The notes under the pieces were generated by a model that did not search any database, had not been told where the DNA came from, and saw only the letters and a list, made by a program, of their open reading frames with translations. From Neovahlkampfia damariscottae (lineage: Eukaryota > Heterolobosea > Selenaionea > Neovahlkampfiida > Neovahlkampfiidae): 64,000 nucleotides of DNA. How positions within the stretch are numbered: position 1 is the stretch's first letter; the number at the start of each line of letters is the position of its first letter. Location of the stretch: contig JABLTG010000002.1 of the NCBI GenBank assembly GCA_016618085.1, positions 124,001 to 188,000 on the forward strand. Reading direction: 5' to 3'. The translations under genes and the position numbers were made by a program. Positions 1 through 10,357 of the stretch are shown here, one piece after another.

Positions 1-540
1 ATGTTTGAATAAATTTGTAAGGATACAAATCTTACAACAACCAATATTAAGGTAAATTTTTTTTTATATGAAAATAAGGTTTTCCTTTGTGTAGATGGAT
101 GGTTCACGGACTGGAAAAATAAAATTTGTCAATTTCTGAAAAATCATTTCATAATGTTCAAAAATGATGAAGCAGTTAATCAAATAATCTGGCATACTTT
201 ATTTTCAGATTTTCCAAAAATACTTGTAGATTAAGTTATACCAATGTTAGGATCATTTCATGTAGAAAAGCATTTCTAAATAATAAAAATGTTTTAAATG
301 AAATCAAACCAATTGTTGCAAATATGAAAAGATCAAAATCAAGCCAAGAAGAAGAATTTGATGGAATATATTACTTAATAGATGTTATAAATCCAGTTAT
401 GAGAGAAATTTTAATGGATAATACAATTGATGATTTTGATGCATATTTGAATAATATGAAATGTTGTTTTGAATTTTTTAAAAATCTTTATTGTATGGCG
501 ACGTTAAATACGCTCAAACACTGAAATAGAGTATTTTAGA
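1..540 (+). pseudogene. Decayed coding fragments, family unrecognised
   Basis: Several short stretches read like protein (for example DGWFTDWKNKICQFL and VIPMLGSFHVEKHF, then a 66-residue open piece from 324 beginning MKRSKSSQEEEFDG), but stops separate them and no set of GT..AG introns joins them cleanly. The pattern suggests an old gene or transposase-like sequence that has lost its function, possibly continuing left of the window. I do not recognise the family; the resemblance of the P-x-x-GSFH piece to transposon-associated proteins is only an impression. Confidence 0.35.
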
Positions 541-1464
541 CAAATTCGCAATAGTCAGAATCAAAAAAAATGAAATTACTTCCTTGCGAATTCTGATGAA
601 TTAGTGGGTTTTCCAATGCTCTAGTTGGTCATTTTAACCACAATATTTTAATTCAAAATTAAAAAACAAAAATGATTCGTTTTAGCTTCGGATTTGGATT
701 GAAATTGGATTGAGTTTGGATTTGGATTTGGATTTGGATTTGGATTTGGGTTTGGGTTTGGGTTTGGGTTTGGGTTTGGGTTTTGTAACAATTGAACAGT
801 GACCATTAATAAGGTATATTTAGCTTTATTCTGCTTTCAATGACAGTTGAACCCTATTCTAAAACAAACATTTTTTAAACGACTACCTGAAAAAAAAGAA
901 AATGAAAAATCAAAAAATTTCAAGAAATTTGGTGGCAAAAGACACATAAAATTAATTAGTAGATGATTTAATTCCCTCAAAATATAATGATTTAATATTT
1001 GAATTTAATTTTGAAAAACAGAGTTTTAAAAAATCCAAGAAATGAAGAAAGAAAAGAAGAAAAAGAAAACCAATTGTATTAACAAAGAAATAGAATTTCA
1101 AAAAGAATTGAAACACTTATTAAAGTTACAGAAAATTAAAAAAATGAAAAGACCTGTAAAAACTAAAACTCAATCAATCAACAGATTAGCTGCTTCATTA
1201 TCTAATCTGACTAAAATTAGTTGATGATCAAATTGAACTTTCAAAAAATATGCAATTAATAATTGCACAATTCAACACACCAATTGGAGAATAATGTATT
1301 GCTTCAGTCAAATCTCTCATTCGGATGAAGAGTCTCAGTAGAGAATTGACGAAACTATTGTGCAATAAAATTTTTCCAGTTTAAAAAAAATATCATTGGT
1401 GGAGTTTTTCCAACCATCCATTTCATTTTTCACCAATAGAGCAGATAAAATAATTTTATAAATA
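541..1464. other. Gene-poor stretch with low-complexity sequence
   Basis: Apart from the hexamer array at 715-780, this stretch holds only a Lys-rich 60-codon open frame (1042-1224) with no recognisable domain. It looks like more decayed coding material or chance. No RNA gene seen. Confidence 0.4.
715..780 (+). repeat. Tandem hexamer array TTTGGA x5 then TTTGGG x6
   Basis: Eleven perfect head-to-tail hexamers: five TTTGGA units (715-744) change without a break into six TTTGGG units (745-780). Imperfect TTTGGATT/ATTGGATT copies lie just before. The TTTGGG block resembles G-rich telomeric repeats such as TTTAGGG and TTGGGG. Confidence 0.9.
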
Positions 1465-1959
1465 ATGGACGAATTTAACAACTGGATGGTTGAAAGCAAA
1501 AAAAATAGAAAAAAAAATGTTCAAAAACTTGAAGAGGAGGAGAACAATAAAACTAAAAGAAAAATTTCATTTTTCTCAAATGTAAATTGGAAAGAAGTTC
1601 AAGAAGAAGCTCAAGAGTTTTCTGTTTTAAATCAATTAGAAGATTATATTGAAAATTTAGATGAAGATTTAAAAACTGAAGAAAAAATGGAAGAAAAAAA
1701 CAATAAATTCAAAGACTATGAACTTAATCCTTTTGATTATAGAATTAAACACTTTGCTCCACTATTTTCATTTCAATGGCCAATGGAATATAACGAATTG
1801 GAAAGAAATTTTTGTAGCCCATTTGAAAGTATAACTGACGAAGACTTAAAAGAAGCAAAAAAAAAAAGTATAAAAGAATTTTTGAAACAAAGATTAAAAA
1901 CTAAAAAATCTGAGGTGAAAGGAGTTAGAAAAACAACAAAACGATATAATAAAAAATAG
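1465..1959 (+). CDS. Hypothetical protein, charged, 164 aa
   Basis: Single-exon open frame from a clear ATG in an AT-rich leader, with neighbour-like codon use. The protein is rich in Lys and Glu, with a less biased central part (roughly residues 85-120) containing the aromatic stretch FDYRIKHFAPLFSFQWP. No signal peptide, membrane segment or known domain is visible. An ATTGG box lies upstream near 1394. The following RhoGEF gene is on the same strand about 100 bp on. Function unknown. Confidence 0.6.
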   Translation: MDEFNNWMVESKKNRKKNVQKLEEEENNKTKRKISFFSNVNWKEVQEEAQEFSVLNQLEDYIENLDEDLKTEEKMEEKNNKFKDYELNPFDYRIKHFAPLFSFQWPMEYNELERNFCSPFESITDEDLKEAKKKSIKEFLKQRLKTKKSEVKGVRKTTKRYNKK

Positions 1960-2059
1960 ATCCATTATTCAATTCTTGACAACAATTGGTTTAAAAAAAC
2001 CGTTATCCAATCACATAGCTTGAATTTAAAAAAACAAAAAAAAGAGCGAAAAACAACGG

Positions 2060-3345
2060 ATGAACGACATCACCAATACTTTCTGTAAAGACATAACAGT
2101 TGTAAAAATTAAAGAACAGATTGACAAAAAGAATAAACTAAAGAATAAAATGGAAGAATACGAAAGTGATTGTGATTCCGAAGGAGAAAGTGTTGAAGAA
2201 ATAGAAATCACAAAATTTGACATTAGAAAACATTTACCAAAAGAACCTTTACAATTAAATTTTGATGAAACAGTTTCAAATGAATCCATAAATTGTATAC
2301 TTTCAGAATTCATTGAAACTGAACAATCATATGTAAAAGGATTGGACTTTGTTGAAAAATTTTATTTGTGTCCATTGGAAATATTGTCCAAAACAAATAT
2401 GATTTCAGAAAATATCATAAAGAATATTCGTTATCCGTTAATTGACATTTTAACTTTACATAAAGAAATATTAAAAGAATTAGAATTGAAAGAATATTCA
2501 ATTGGTGAAATATTTATCACAGTTGTAAGAAATTCATGTCTAATTCATTCTTTAAAAATAGACCAATTATTTTAAAAGATATTCCAATTTTGCGAAGAAT
2601 TATCATGAAACATTCGAATATTTTACAAATGAAATGAAAGAAAATGAAAATTTATATCAATTTATAGATGAAACGAAACGAAATAATAAAAAGAATGGAT
2701 TTAATGATCTATTTTCTATTTTAATTACACCAATACAAAGATTACCAAGATATTTATTATTATTGAATGAATTTTTGAATGAATTGAAAATAATTGAAAA
2801 TAAAACCAAAGAAATTAAAAAAGAAATTGAATTGATTGAGATTTGTTTGGAGAAATTAAAAGTTATAATTACTTATTTAAATGATTCAATAAAGAATGAA
2901 ATGGAAATTGAAAATCTGAAAAAAATATTTGATTCCATTCAAAATTTACCAAAATACTTATTATTTTCAAGATTTAAAAGAAAATTAGAATTTGAAAAAG
3001 ATATTAATTTAAATTTTTATGAAAATTGTAAATTATTCTTTTTCAATGATTTAATCATTTTTACTGATCAAAAATTAAATTTTTTGAATTATATTTCAAT
3101 ATCTGTAAGAATATTTTAGTTTAAACATTTTACTTTAGAAACATGATATTCCAATTTTAAATCACTTTGAACATCAATCTATTTTAATCAAAAACTCAGA
3201 AAAAAAATTTTTAATTAAATTTAAATCTTATGGTGAAAAAATTGAAGTTTCAGATACTTTATTCAAAATTATTAATGAATTATCTCATGAATTGAAAATT
3301 TCAAAGAATAATCAAAGTTTATATAAATCAAAATTGAACCAATAA
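2060..3345 (+). CDS. RhoGEF with DH domain and PH-like C-terminus (404 aa)
   Basis: Guanine-nucleotide exchange factor for Rho-family GTPases. Exons 2060-2524, 2562-3104 and 3139-3345; introns of 37 and 34 nt have GT..AG ends and keep the frame. The DH domain starts at about residue 75 (FIETEQSYVKGL, conserved region 1). Splicing the first intron restores IFITVTNYFKRYSNFAKNYH (CR2), and CR3 reads LITPIQRLPRYLLLL at about residue 230. The last third looks like a PH domain (LPKYLLFSRFKRKLEF, then LFFFNDLIIFTD), as is usual for Dbl-family GEFs. Together with the RhoGAP and DOCK genes further on it points to Rho/Rac-driven motility. The target GTPase cannot be told from sequence. Confidence 0.9.
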
Positions 3346-3466
3346 AAATGTATTGTTTTCTTTTAACCTCCCCAGGAAAAAAAGATGATCTATTTTTTCA
3401 AATTTAGATGATGAATATGCTTTTTCCAAAGCAGATTTTTTTTTTTGAAAAATTTTTTTTGAAGTA

Positions 3467-3768
3467 ATGATTCGATTACTTTCTATTGCGAAAAAGAATA
3501 AATTAAGTTTTGTTGAGAGAAAATATTCAAAATTTCATGAAGGAAAATATCAAAAAATGACTCCTCTTGAACATGTTTTGAATAGACCAGGTAGAAAAAT
3601 AAAGAAATTAGTTGTTTAGATGTATACGTTGGAAGTATACAAAAGAAAAAAGAAAAGAATTGGATATTTGAAAATAATAAAATTATAGAGAAAGAGATTG
3701 AATTCTCACCTGGTTTATATAGAACTCATCCAGTTTATCAAATTCTGTTGAAACACATTTCATTTTAA
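3467..3768 (+). pseudogene. N-terminal fragment of DNA topoisomerase II
   Basis: The open frame begins MIRLLSIAKKNKLSFVERKY and continues KYQKMTPLEHVLNRP. A 29-nt intron (3591-3619) then joins it to DVYVGSIQKK and later IEKEIEFSPGLYRTHPVYQI. This matches the start of the topoisomerase II ATPase domain (YQK..LEHIL.RPDTYIGS ... PGLYKIFDEILVNA). It stops after about 90 residues, before the ATP-binding motifs, and the sequence after GLYR no longer fits the family. It is therefore a truncated duplicate rather than a working gene. A functional copy is presumably elsewhere. Confidence 0.7.
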
Positions 3769-4567
3769 AACAACCACAACTTGCTTCAAATCCAAATAAG
3801 ACTGAAATGGTAAGTTCAAACTTTATTTTTCAATCTTTAAGTTGGATTTAAATTAAAGTCTTTCACAACAAATTTAAAGACGTTGACCAGATTGAGGTAA
3901 GTTTCATTAGATTTTAATTGAACAATGTTCAGGATTGGAAGTTCACTTCACAGACCAAAAAGTTCATAAAATCCGTAAAAAAAACCACTGTTTTTAATTC
4001 TCTCAACTAGTTGACCTGTTATTCTTTGGCTCATAAATTTACTGTGCCAAAATGCGCAGATTTGAAGATGTTTGTTGGATTCGATTTACTTCATCTTTTT
4101 GAAGTTTACAAAGTTAGTCACTAATTCAAGCTCAAATTGTCAAAAATGTCAATTCAACAGCAAAGCAGTTTGTTTGAGATTTGAATTGAAAAGAAATGTA
4201 AAGGAGGTTTTATTTGTTTTTGGGCTGCTTTTTTCAGTTAGCAAATTAGTAAATTTTTCATTCCACAACAGCTTTTTCCTTCATTTTATTGGATTCAGAT
4301 CAGCTTCAAACGTGCTTACAAGAAATAAAGTTTCGTCATTTATCTTCTTATTTTGTTTTTGGAGCACCTTAAAATCATCTTTAAAGTTAAAAAAAAATCA
4401 GCTTTTAGCAGATAAAAAAGCAGCTATTTTGAAGTTTTGAGCATTTGGATCTGCTAGAAATGGTGATCTAGCTAATTTTTAGCTTCTATTTCATTCATTG
4501 GTCTGCTAAAAAATCTGCTAAAAGCAGATTTTTTTTTTTGCTTGGCTCATTTCTTTCACATTGGATT
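3769..4567. other. Non-coding or decayed stretch with AGCAGATTTT inverted repeats
   Basis: Possible remnants of coding sequence (3790-4000, SNPNKTEM and DWKFTSQTKKFIKS) appear but do not form a gene. Around 4500-4535 a perfect hairpin, AAAATCTGCT-aaa-AGCAGATTTT, is followed by a T run. Related AGCAGATTTTTTT copies occur at about 3430 and 4395. The 122-codon open frame at 4072-4440 lacks domain signal and is probably chance. Confidence 0.5.
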
Positions 4568-5505
4568 ATGTTTGAAGAAATTCTTGAAAAATTATCAAAA
4601 CCAATTTCTTTTATTTTAAAATTTCTATATATTTATAGTTTCTTCAAAATTGTTTATAAATTTGCTTTTCAAAAATATTTTAAAAAGACAAGAAAACAAC
4701 AACGAAATTACATTTCAAATGAAAATGAATATTCTCTATGGAAGAGTACAAATTCAAATCCATTTTATAAAAGTGACTTAAAATTGTAATATTATTTCAT
4801 TTGTACTAAACTTTAAAGTTCAATGGATCAAATGAAAGAAAAAAGTGAACATTTTATAACACCAAAAGGATTTCCAACATTTCCTGATTATTTAATACAA
4901 GAAGAAGAATCTGAATTTGATGTATAAATTAATATTAAATTCAAAAAACATTTTTAACCAATAGAATATAATTTTGAAGAAGAAAAATGAAAGTTAAATT
5001 CAAAAGAGGAGCATTTAATTTTTATCTCAAAGAAAACTTCACAACTGTAAAATTAGAAATCCAAAAAGAACAAATCATTGAAAAATCAATACCTTCTTTT
5101 GAAGTTTTTAAAAGAGCAAGAGAAAAATTTAAAAATTTACCAATTGAAGAAAAAAAAGTAAGAATCAATTTAAAACTCAATTCAACTAGAAATATTTAGA
5201 ATTAGAAAATGAAGATTTGACAAGGTACAATGCAGAAAAACCAAAAAAAATAAAAAGAAAATCTCCTTCTGGTCCTTTAAAGTAAAAATATTTTCATTTA
5301 AAAATATAGTTATTATATATCTGATAATTTTCATGAAGAAAGAAAATTATTTCCAAATTTAAATAATAATCAAATTTTTATAAACTTAGTTGCAAAATGG
5401 AAAGAATTATCAAATGAAGAAAGACTTCCATATGAATTAAAGTCATCACAAGCATTATTAAAGTTTTATGAAGAAAAATTAGAAGAACCAGAAGAAAATG
5501 AATAA
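4568..5505 (+). pseudogene. HMG-box gene with two boxes, reading frame interrupted
   Basis: Exon 1 (4568-4785) encodes MFEEILEKLSKPISFILKFL with a hydrophobic segment. A 33-nt intron joins it in frame to 4819-4921 (ending EEESEFD). Two HMG-like blocks follow: KRGAFNFYLKEN...FKRAREKFKNLPIEEKK, and NYYISDNFHEERKLF...VAKWKELSNEERLPYELKS, linked across a clean 28-nt intron. However, exon 2 to box 1 and box 1 to the KRKSPSG linker do not keep frame with any GT..AG intron I can find; both breaks lie beside A-runs. Either the gene is decaying or the assembly has small indels. Tandem HMG boxes are typical of TFAM/Abf2 and of chromatin HMGB proteins. Confidence 0.6.
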
Positions 5506-5553
5506 AACAATTTCTATTGGACAATAATACTCCAAAGTTTTTAATTTGAAACA

Positions 5554-7127
5554 ATGTTTGGTGAGTGTAAGATACAACTTTATAGTTTTAATTTTTCAAA
5601 AGATAAACTTAGTAGTTTTGGTGACTTGATGATTGTAGAAGCAATATCAAATGTTGGAGAAAATAATTTTGATTCTGCTCTTCTGCTCCTCAAAGAAAAA
5701 GACAAAAATTTTTCAAACTTTGATACAAATTTTTTAAGAGATCGTTATGAACATATTTTATCAGAATATCAAAACAAAGATAATTTAGTTTCATCTTTAA
5801 GAGAGTAAGTTTTAGTTTGAAGTTTGAAGTTTGACAAAGAGCTGAAATTTCTCGATCAAAATTTCTTCTGAGTCAATTGAAATATATTGAACAAAGAATA
5901 CCTGAAGAAAAATCAGATGAAGAATTCATGAAAAATTTGAAAGAGTATATGAGTAGTTTTCCTCTACCATTTGTAGAAGAGTCTTTAAACGTTGAAAAAA
6001 TGGATATCATTGAAGAAGTGAATAAAGTATCAGAAACGATAATGAAAATAAAACAAGAAAAAAAAAAAGATAGTTTAAAAGTTAAAACAACACCTTCACC
6101 AAAAACATCAAAGAAATTAACAACAACATCTTTACCAAAAATAAAAACACCTTCACCAAAAACAAATAAAAATATAAAAAATATTTCAGTACTTGACAAA
6201 GAAGAAGAAGAACGAGATGATATATTTTCACCTTCAAAACAAAAAGTTAAAACTAAAAGTACACCAATTGTAAAAACAAGAGATAGAGATTATGATGTTT
6301 CAAAAAATAGTTTAACAGAATTAGTGATAAATAATGATGAAGCAATGGAATTAAAAGTTACACCAACAAAAAAAAGAAAAAGAGATGTTAGTAGTGGTGG
6401 TAATAACAATGATGAAAAAAAGAGTAAAAAAAATAAATCACCAGAACAACTTTCATCACCTGTTACACCACAAACATCAACACCTATAAAAGTTGAAAGA
6501 AGAGGAAGAAAAAAAAAAGAAGTTAAATTAAAAGAAGAAGAAGAAAAAAGAAAAAATGAAAGAATAAAAAATGAAAGTATAAAATCTGATGATTTAATGA
6601 TGATTGAAGAAATACAAGTACCAATTAAAAAAGAAAAAACACCAACAAAAATACCTAATGTATCATCATCACCAACTACACCTTCTTCAACAACACCAAA
6701 AATTGAAAGGAGAGGTAGAAAAAAAAAGATTGAAACAATATTGAACCAAAAAAAAGAAATTCAAAAAATGACACAAGAACAAAAAGAAAAGGTTCACATT
6801 TTATTAGATGAAACCATTTTAAAGTTATATGAAAATAATGATTTAGTTGAAATATTTCAATATCCAGTTTCAAATGATGTAGCTGAATTTTATGATAAAA
6901 TTATAAAGTTACCAATTGATTTAACAGAAATTAAAAAATTAGTGGATGAAAGAAAAATGAATTCAATTTTACAATTAAAACAAAAATTGTTATTGATGTT
7001 CTCAAATGCATTAATTTATAATCCACCAACTCATGATGTACATAAGATTACAATTAAAATTAAAGATGAAGTTAATCTTATTTTACAAGATTTTTATGAA
7101 AAAGAGTTAAACATTTTAAAAAAATAA
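5554..7127 (+). CDS. BRD8-like bromodomain protein, NuA4/TIP60 type (512 aa)
   Basis: Probable chromatin reader. Exons 5554-5804 and 5840-7127 (35-nt intron). The N-terminus (LSSFGDLMIVEAISNVGENN ... DRYEHILSEYQ) resembles the SANT-like start of BRD8 and continues over the intron as LREAEISRSKFLLSQLK. A long basic, Ser/Thr/Pro-rich linker holds two AT-hook-like RRGRKKK motifs (about residues 215 and 290). The C-terminal bromodomain (about 400-505) has YPVSNDVAEFYDKIIKLPID and NALIYNPP, keeping the acetyl-lysine-binding Asn. BRD8/Bdc1 proteins are subunits of the NuA4/TIP60 acetyltransferase. The N-terminal match is looser than the bromodomain, so complex membership is inferred. Confidence 0.75.
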
Positions 7128-7201
7128 AAGTTCATTTTTATTGGTCAATAATAAAACCTATACTTGTTTTTATTCAACGAACCGAATACAACAAAAAAAC
7201 A

Positions 7202-7414
7202 ATGGAAAAAGAAAAAGAAGGAAAAGAAACTTTAGATGGTATTATACTTTAATTACTATTTACATCAGTTTTATATGAGATTAGTAACATTTTGAATACT
7301 GGATTGGATAAAGAGAGTTTATCCATTTTAGTTGGTTTATGTGAAAGTGGAGCAAACCCAGAAGCTTTAACGGCTATTGTTAGTCAAATTAACAAAGAAA
7401 GTCAAAAGAATTAA
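7202..7414 (+). CDS. MZT1: MOZART1, gamma-tubulin complex small subunit (60 aa)
   Basis: Two exons (7202-7238, 7269-7414) joined over a 30-nt intron. The product contains [20 protein letters not shown] and [17 protein letters not shown], matching the MOZART1 pattern (LLEISRILNTGLDRETLSI..., NPEALS). MOZART1 binds the N-termini of gamma-tubulin complex proteins and recruits the ring complex to microtubule-organising centres. Length fits the family (60-80 aa). Neither exon alone looks like a gene, which makes it easy to miss. Confidence 0.9.
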
Positions 7415-7439
7415 AAGTTATTTGTACAAAAAAATTAAT

Positions 7440-7710
7440 TTAATCACAATCACAACTCGAATCAGAATCATCATTATTTTCATCAAAATTTTTTTCTTTC
7501 TTTTTATGGTATATACAACATTCTAAAGAGAAAAGATCAGATTTTTTTTAAATTACTTTTTGAAGTTTTCATTTGCTTGAATTCATTATCTTCAGTGTCA
7601 TTCGAAAATTGTACACTTTTTTTTTGTTTATTTAATTTCAAAATTATAGGTTTATTTTCTTCATTAGTTTTGATTTCAGTTGAAGAAGAAGTTGCTTTGG
7701 ATGTCTGCAT
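7440..7710 (-). CDS. Protein phosphatase 1 inhibitor-3/Ypi1 (78 aa)
   Basis: Exons 7557-7710 and 7440-7522 on the minus strand, 34-nt intron. The protein has KKSVQFSNDTEDNEF, equivalent to the inhibitor-3 PP1-binding block (K-V-x-W/F..DTVDNE), then SKKCCIYHKKK matching the conserved SSKCCCIYEK, and ends in Asp/Cys-rich DSDSSCDCD. PPP1R11/Ypi1 binds and regulates PP1 in the nucleus. The start used is the first in-frame ATG (MQTSKATSSS). It converges on MOZART1, 25 nt away. Confidence 0.88.
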
Positions 7711-7842
7711 TTGGAACAAAAGAAATGATTGGATGGATGAAACAAATGCATTTTTATTGGGTCCGCCAAAACAATAAAATCAAACGTTTTTATTGGACAG
7801 AGAGTAACGAATTAGATTGAAAAGAAAACTGTTAGAAAACGA

Positions 7843-10317
7843 ATGCAAGGAGTACTTAAGGAGAACGTAGATTTACAAAATAGTTCTTCCAAAGAACAAT
7901 ATCACAAATACAACATTGAAATACGTAAATTGAGTGAGAAATTAGAAGAAGAAAAGAAACAAAAAGAAAATCTTGAACTTGAAAAAGAAGATCTTTTAAT
8001 GAAAGTACAACAATTAGAATGGGATAAAGAATTATCAGGAGATGTATGTGATATTGTTGAATTTGAAAATATGAAAAAAGAAAAGAATGGATATAAAAAA
8101 GAAAAAGAAGAAATTGAAAAGAAATATAATGAAATGAAAGAGTTAAATGAAAAATTAAAAAAGAGTCAAAATAAGAATATATTTGAAGTAAAGAAATTAA
8201 AAAATATTTTAGAACAACAAGAAGAACATTTTAAAAATGAATCAAATAAATTAGAAAAAGAAAAAATAAAATTAAATGAAATACATGAAAAAGAAATGAA
8301 TGAAATATCCAAAACTATTTCAAAATTAAATTTTAAAGAAAAACATAATGATCATTCAAATAATCAAGAACATTCAATAAATTCATTAAAACAACAAAAT
8401 ATTGAATTAAAAAGAGAAATGAAATCTATTCAAATGAAAAAGAATTTAAATGAAAAAGAGATTGAATTAAAATTAAAAGAAATTGAAAAAAAAGATTTAA
8501 AATTTAATTCATTAGAAAAGAAATTTAAACAATTACATTTTGAATTTCAAGATTTAGAAAAAGAAAAATTAAAATTAGAAAAAGAAGTTAAAGATTATAA
8601 ATTAAAATCATTAAAATTTGAATCAAAAGAAGAAAAATTAAAAAATTTAATTAAACAAGAAGAATTAAAATCATTAAAATTTAAAGATTTAAAAGATGAA
8701 TCGGAAAAGAATTTTAAAGAATTTAAAAGAATTAAAGATTTTAATAAACAAAAATTTGAAGAAATTCAATCGGATAATCAAAATTTAAAAATAGAATTAA
8801 TTAATTTAAATAAAGAAAATGAAAATTTAAAGAAATTATATCAAGAAATGAATAATGAAATTGAAAATAAAACAAAACAATTAAAAGAAGAAAAAGAAAT
8901 AGTTTCAATTTTAAATTTAAAAATGAAAGAAGGATCTAACGAATTTAAGAAAGAAAAAGAAGAAAAAGAAATAATTTTAAAAAATTATAAAGAATTAAAT
9001 GAAACATTTGAAAAGAAAGAAATTTATTTAAATAAATTATCAACATCATATGAACAATTAAGGAATCAATCTAATATATTATCCAACCAATTAAAATTAT
9101 TAGATTCTAAATTAAGAGAAATGCATGGTTCAAATTTAAAATATGAAAATGAAAATGAAAATTTAAAAAAAGAAAATAAAGAAATGAAAAATGAAATAAA
9201 TTTAAAATTAAAAATAGAAATGGAAATGAAAAATGAAATTGAAAGTTTAAATGAATTAAAAATGAAAATAAAAAAAGATTATGAAGTATTAAAAGAAAAT
9301 AAAAAAGAAGTAGAAATAAAAAATAAAAAAAAAGAAGAAGAAAATTTAAAAATGTTTAATGAAATATCAAAATTAAAATTAAATTTAAATTCATTTTCTA
9401 ATCAAAATTTAAATTTAAAAGAAGAAATAAAAAATAAAATTGAAATGATATCCACTATATCAAAAGAATTAGAAATGAATCAAAAAAGAATAATGTCAGA
9501 TGAATTAATTATTCAAAATATTGATTCAAAATGTAAAATATTATCTTCAAAAATTGAATCAGAATTAAAAGAAAAAGAAAAGATAAAATCTTATTTATCA
9601 GAAAATTTAAAGAATGGAAGAGAAATGTCAAAAGAATTACAAAATTTAAGAAATAATGAAGGTATACTTTCAAAACATAATCATGACTTAACTTTGAAAA
9701 TTGAATATATTCAAGAAGAATTTAAAGAAAAAGATGAAAAATTAGAAAAAACAAAAATTAAATTAAAAACATCTGAACAAACTATTTTAAATTTATCACG
9801 TGAAAGAGATCAATTACAATTAGAAGTAGATGATTCAAGAGTTGCAAGAGAATTATTAGAATCTTGTAAAAAGAGAAATGAAAAATTAAAAAATGAAGTT
9901 AATCATTTAATGAAATTATTGGATAATCAATCATCCAATAATAATAATTCATCATCTAATTCTACTTTTGATCAACAAAAATATAAAGAAGAAATTATAA
10001 ATTTAAAAGAAGAATTTATGAATCAAATTAAAATATTAAAAAATAATGAAAGGAAATTAAAGAATGATTTAAAAGATTATGAATCAAGATGTATTGAATT
10101 AGAAGAAGAAAGAGATGATACTTTATCAAATCAATCAAGTTTAGAAGAAGTGTTATTTTTGAAAAAGAAAATTAAAGAATTAGAAAATGATAAATTGAAA
10201 TTAAAAAGAATGATGGAATCAAAATCATCATCTTCATCAACAACAACAACAACAACAACAACATCAAGACCAAAAAGTATTTTGAAAAAGGGAAAATATT
10301 ATGAAGAACCATTGTAG
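7843..10317 (+). CDS. Long coiled-coil protein (824 aa)
   Basis: One uninterrupted exon, unusual among intron-containing neighbours. Almost the whole chain (residues 15-780) is heptad-type, Lys/Glu/Leu/Asn-rich coiled coil. A short Asn/Ser run lies near 700, then a Ser/Thr low-complexity stretch, and the tail is basic (SRPKSILKKGKYYEEPL). Such proteins serve as centrosomal, golgin or cytoskeletal scaffolds; composition alone cannot identify it. No motor, kinase or membrane segment is visible. MOZART1 lies 400 bp upstream, but a functional link is only suggestive. Confidence 0.85.
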   Translation: MQGVLKENVDLQNSSSKEQYHKYNIEIRKLSEKLEEEKKQKENLELEKEDLLMKVQQLEWDKELSGDVCDIVEFENMKKEKNGYKKEKEEIEKKYNEMKELNEKLKKSQNKNIFEVKKLKNILEQQEEHFKNESNKLEKEKIKLNEIHEKEMNEISKTISKLNFKEKHNDHSNNQEHSINSLKQQNIELKREMKSIQMKKNLNEKEIELKLKEIEKKDLKFNSLEKKFKQLHFEFQDLEKEKLKLEKEVKDYKLKSLKFESKEEKLKNLIKQEELKSLKFKDLKDESEKNFKEFKRIKDFNKQKFEEIQSDNQNLKIELINLNKENENLKKLYQEMNNEIENKTKQLKEEKEIVSILNLKMKEGSNEFKKEKEEKEIILKNYKELNETFEKKEIYLNKLSTSYEQLRNQSNILSNQLKLLDSKLREMHGSNLKYENENENLKKENKEMKNEINLKLKIEMEMKNEIESLNELKMKIKKDYEVLKENKKEVEIKNKKKEEENLKMFNEISKLKLNLNSFSNQNLNLKEEIKNKIEMISTISKELEMNQKRIMSDELIIQNIDSKCKILSSKIESELKEKEKIKSYLSENLKNGREMSKELQNLRNNEGILSKHNHDLTLKIEYIQEEFKEKDEKLEKTKIKLKTSEQTILNLSRERDQLQLEVDDSRVARELLESCKKRNEKLKNEVNHLMKLLDNQSSNNNNSSSNSTFDQQKYKEEIINLKEEFMNQIKILKNNERKLKNDLKDYESRCIELEEERDDTLSNQSSLEEVLFLKKKIKELENDKLKLKRMMESKSSSSSTTTTTTTTSRPKSILKKGKYYEEPL

Positions 10318-10357
10318 AAATTTAATTGAATAAAACAAATTTTTAATGAACACTCTT

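Noticed and set aside
4072-4440. 122-codon plus-strand ORF
   Set aside because: Phe/Ser/Leu-rich, no domain, in a repeat-bearing stretch; probably chance.
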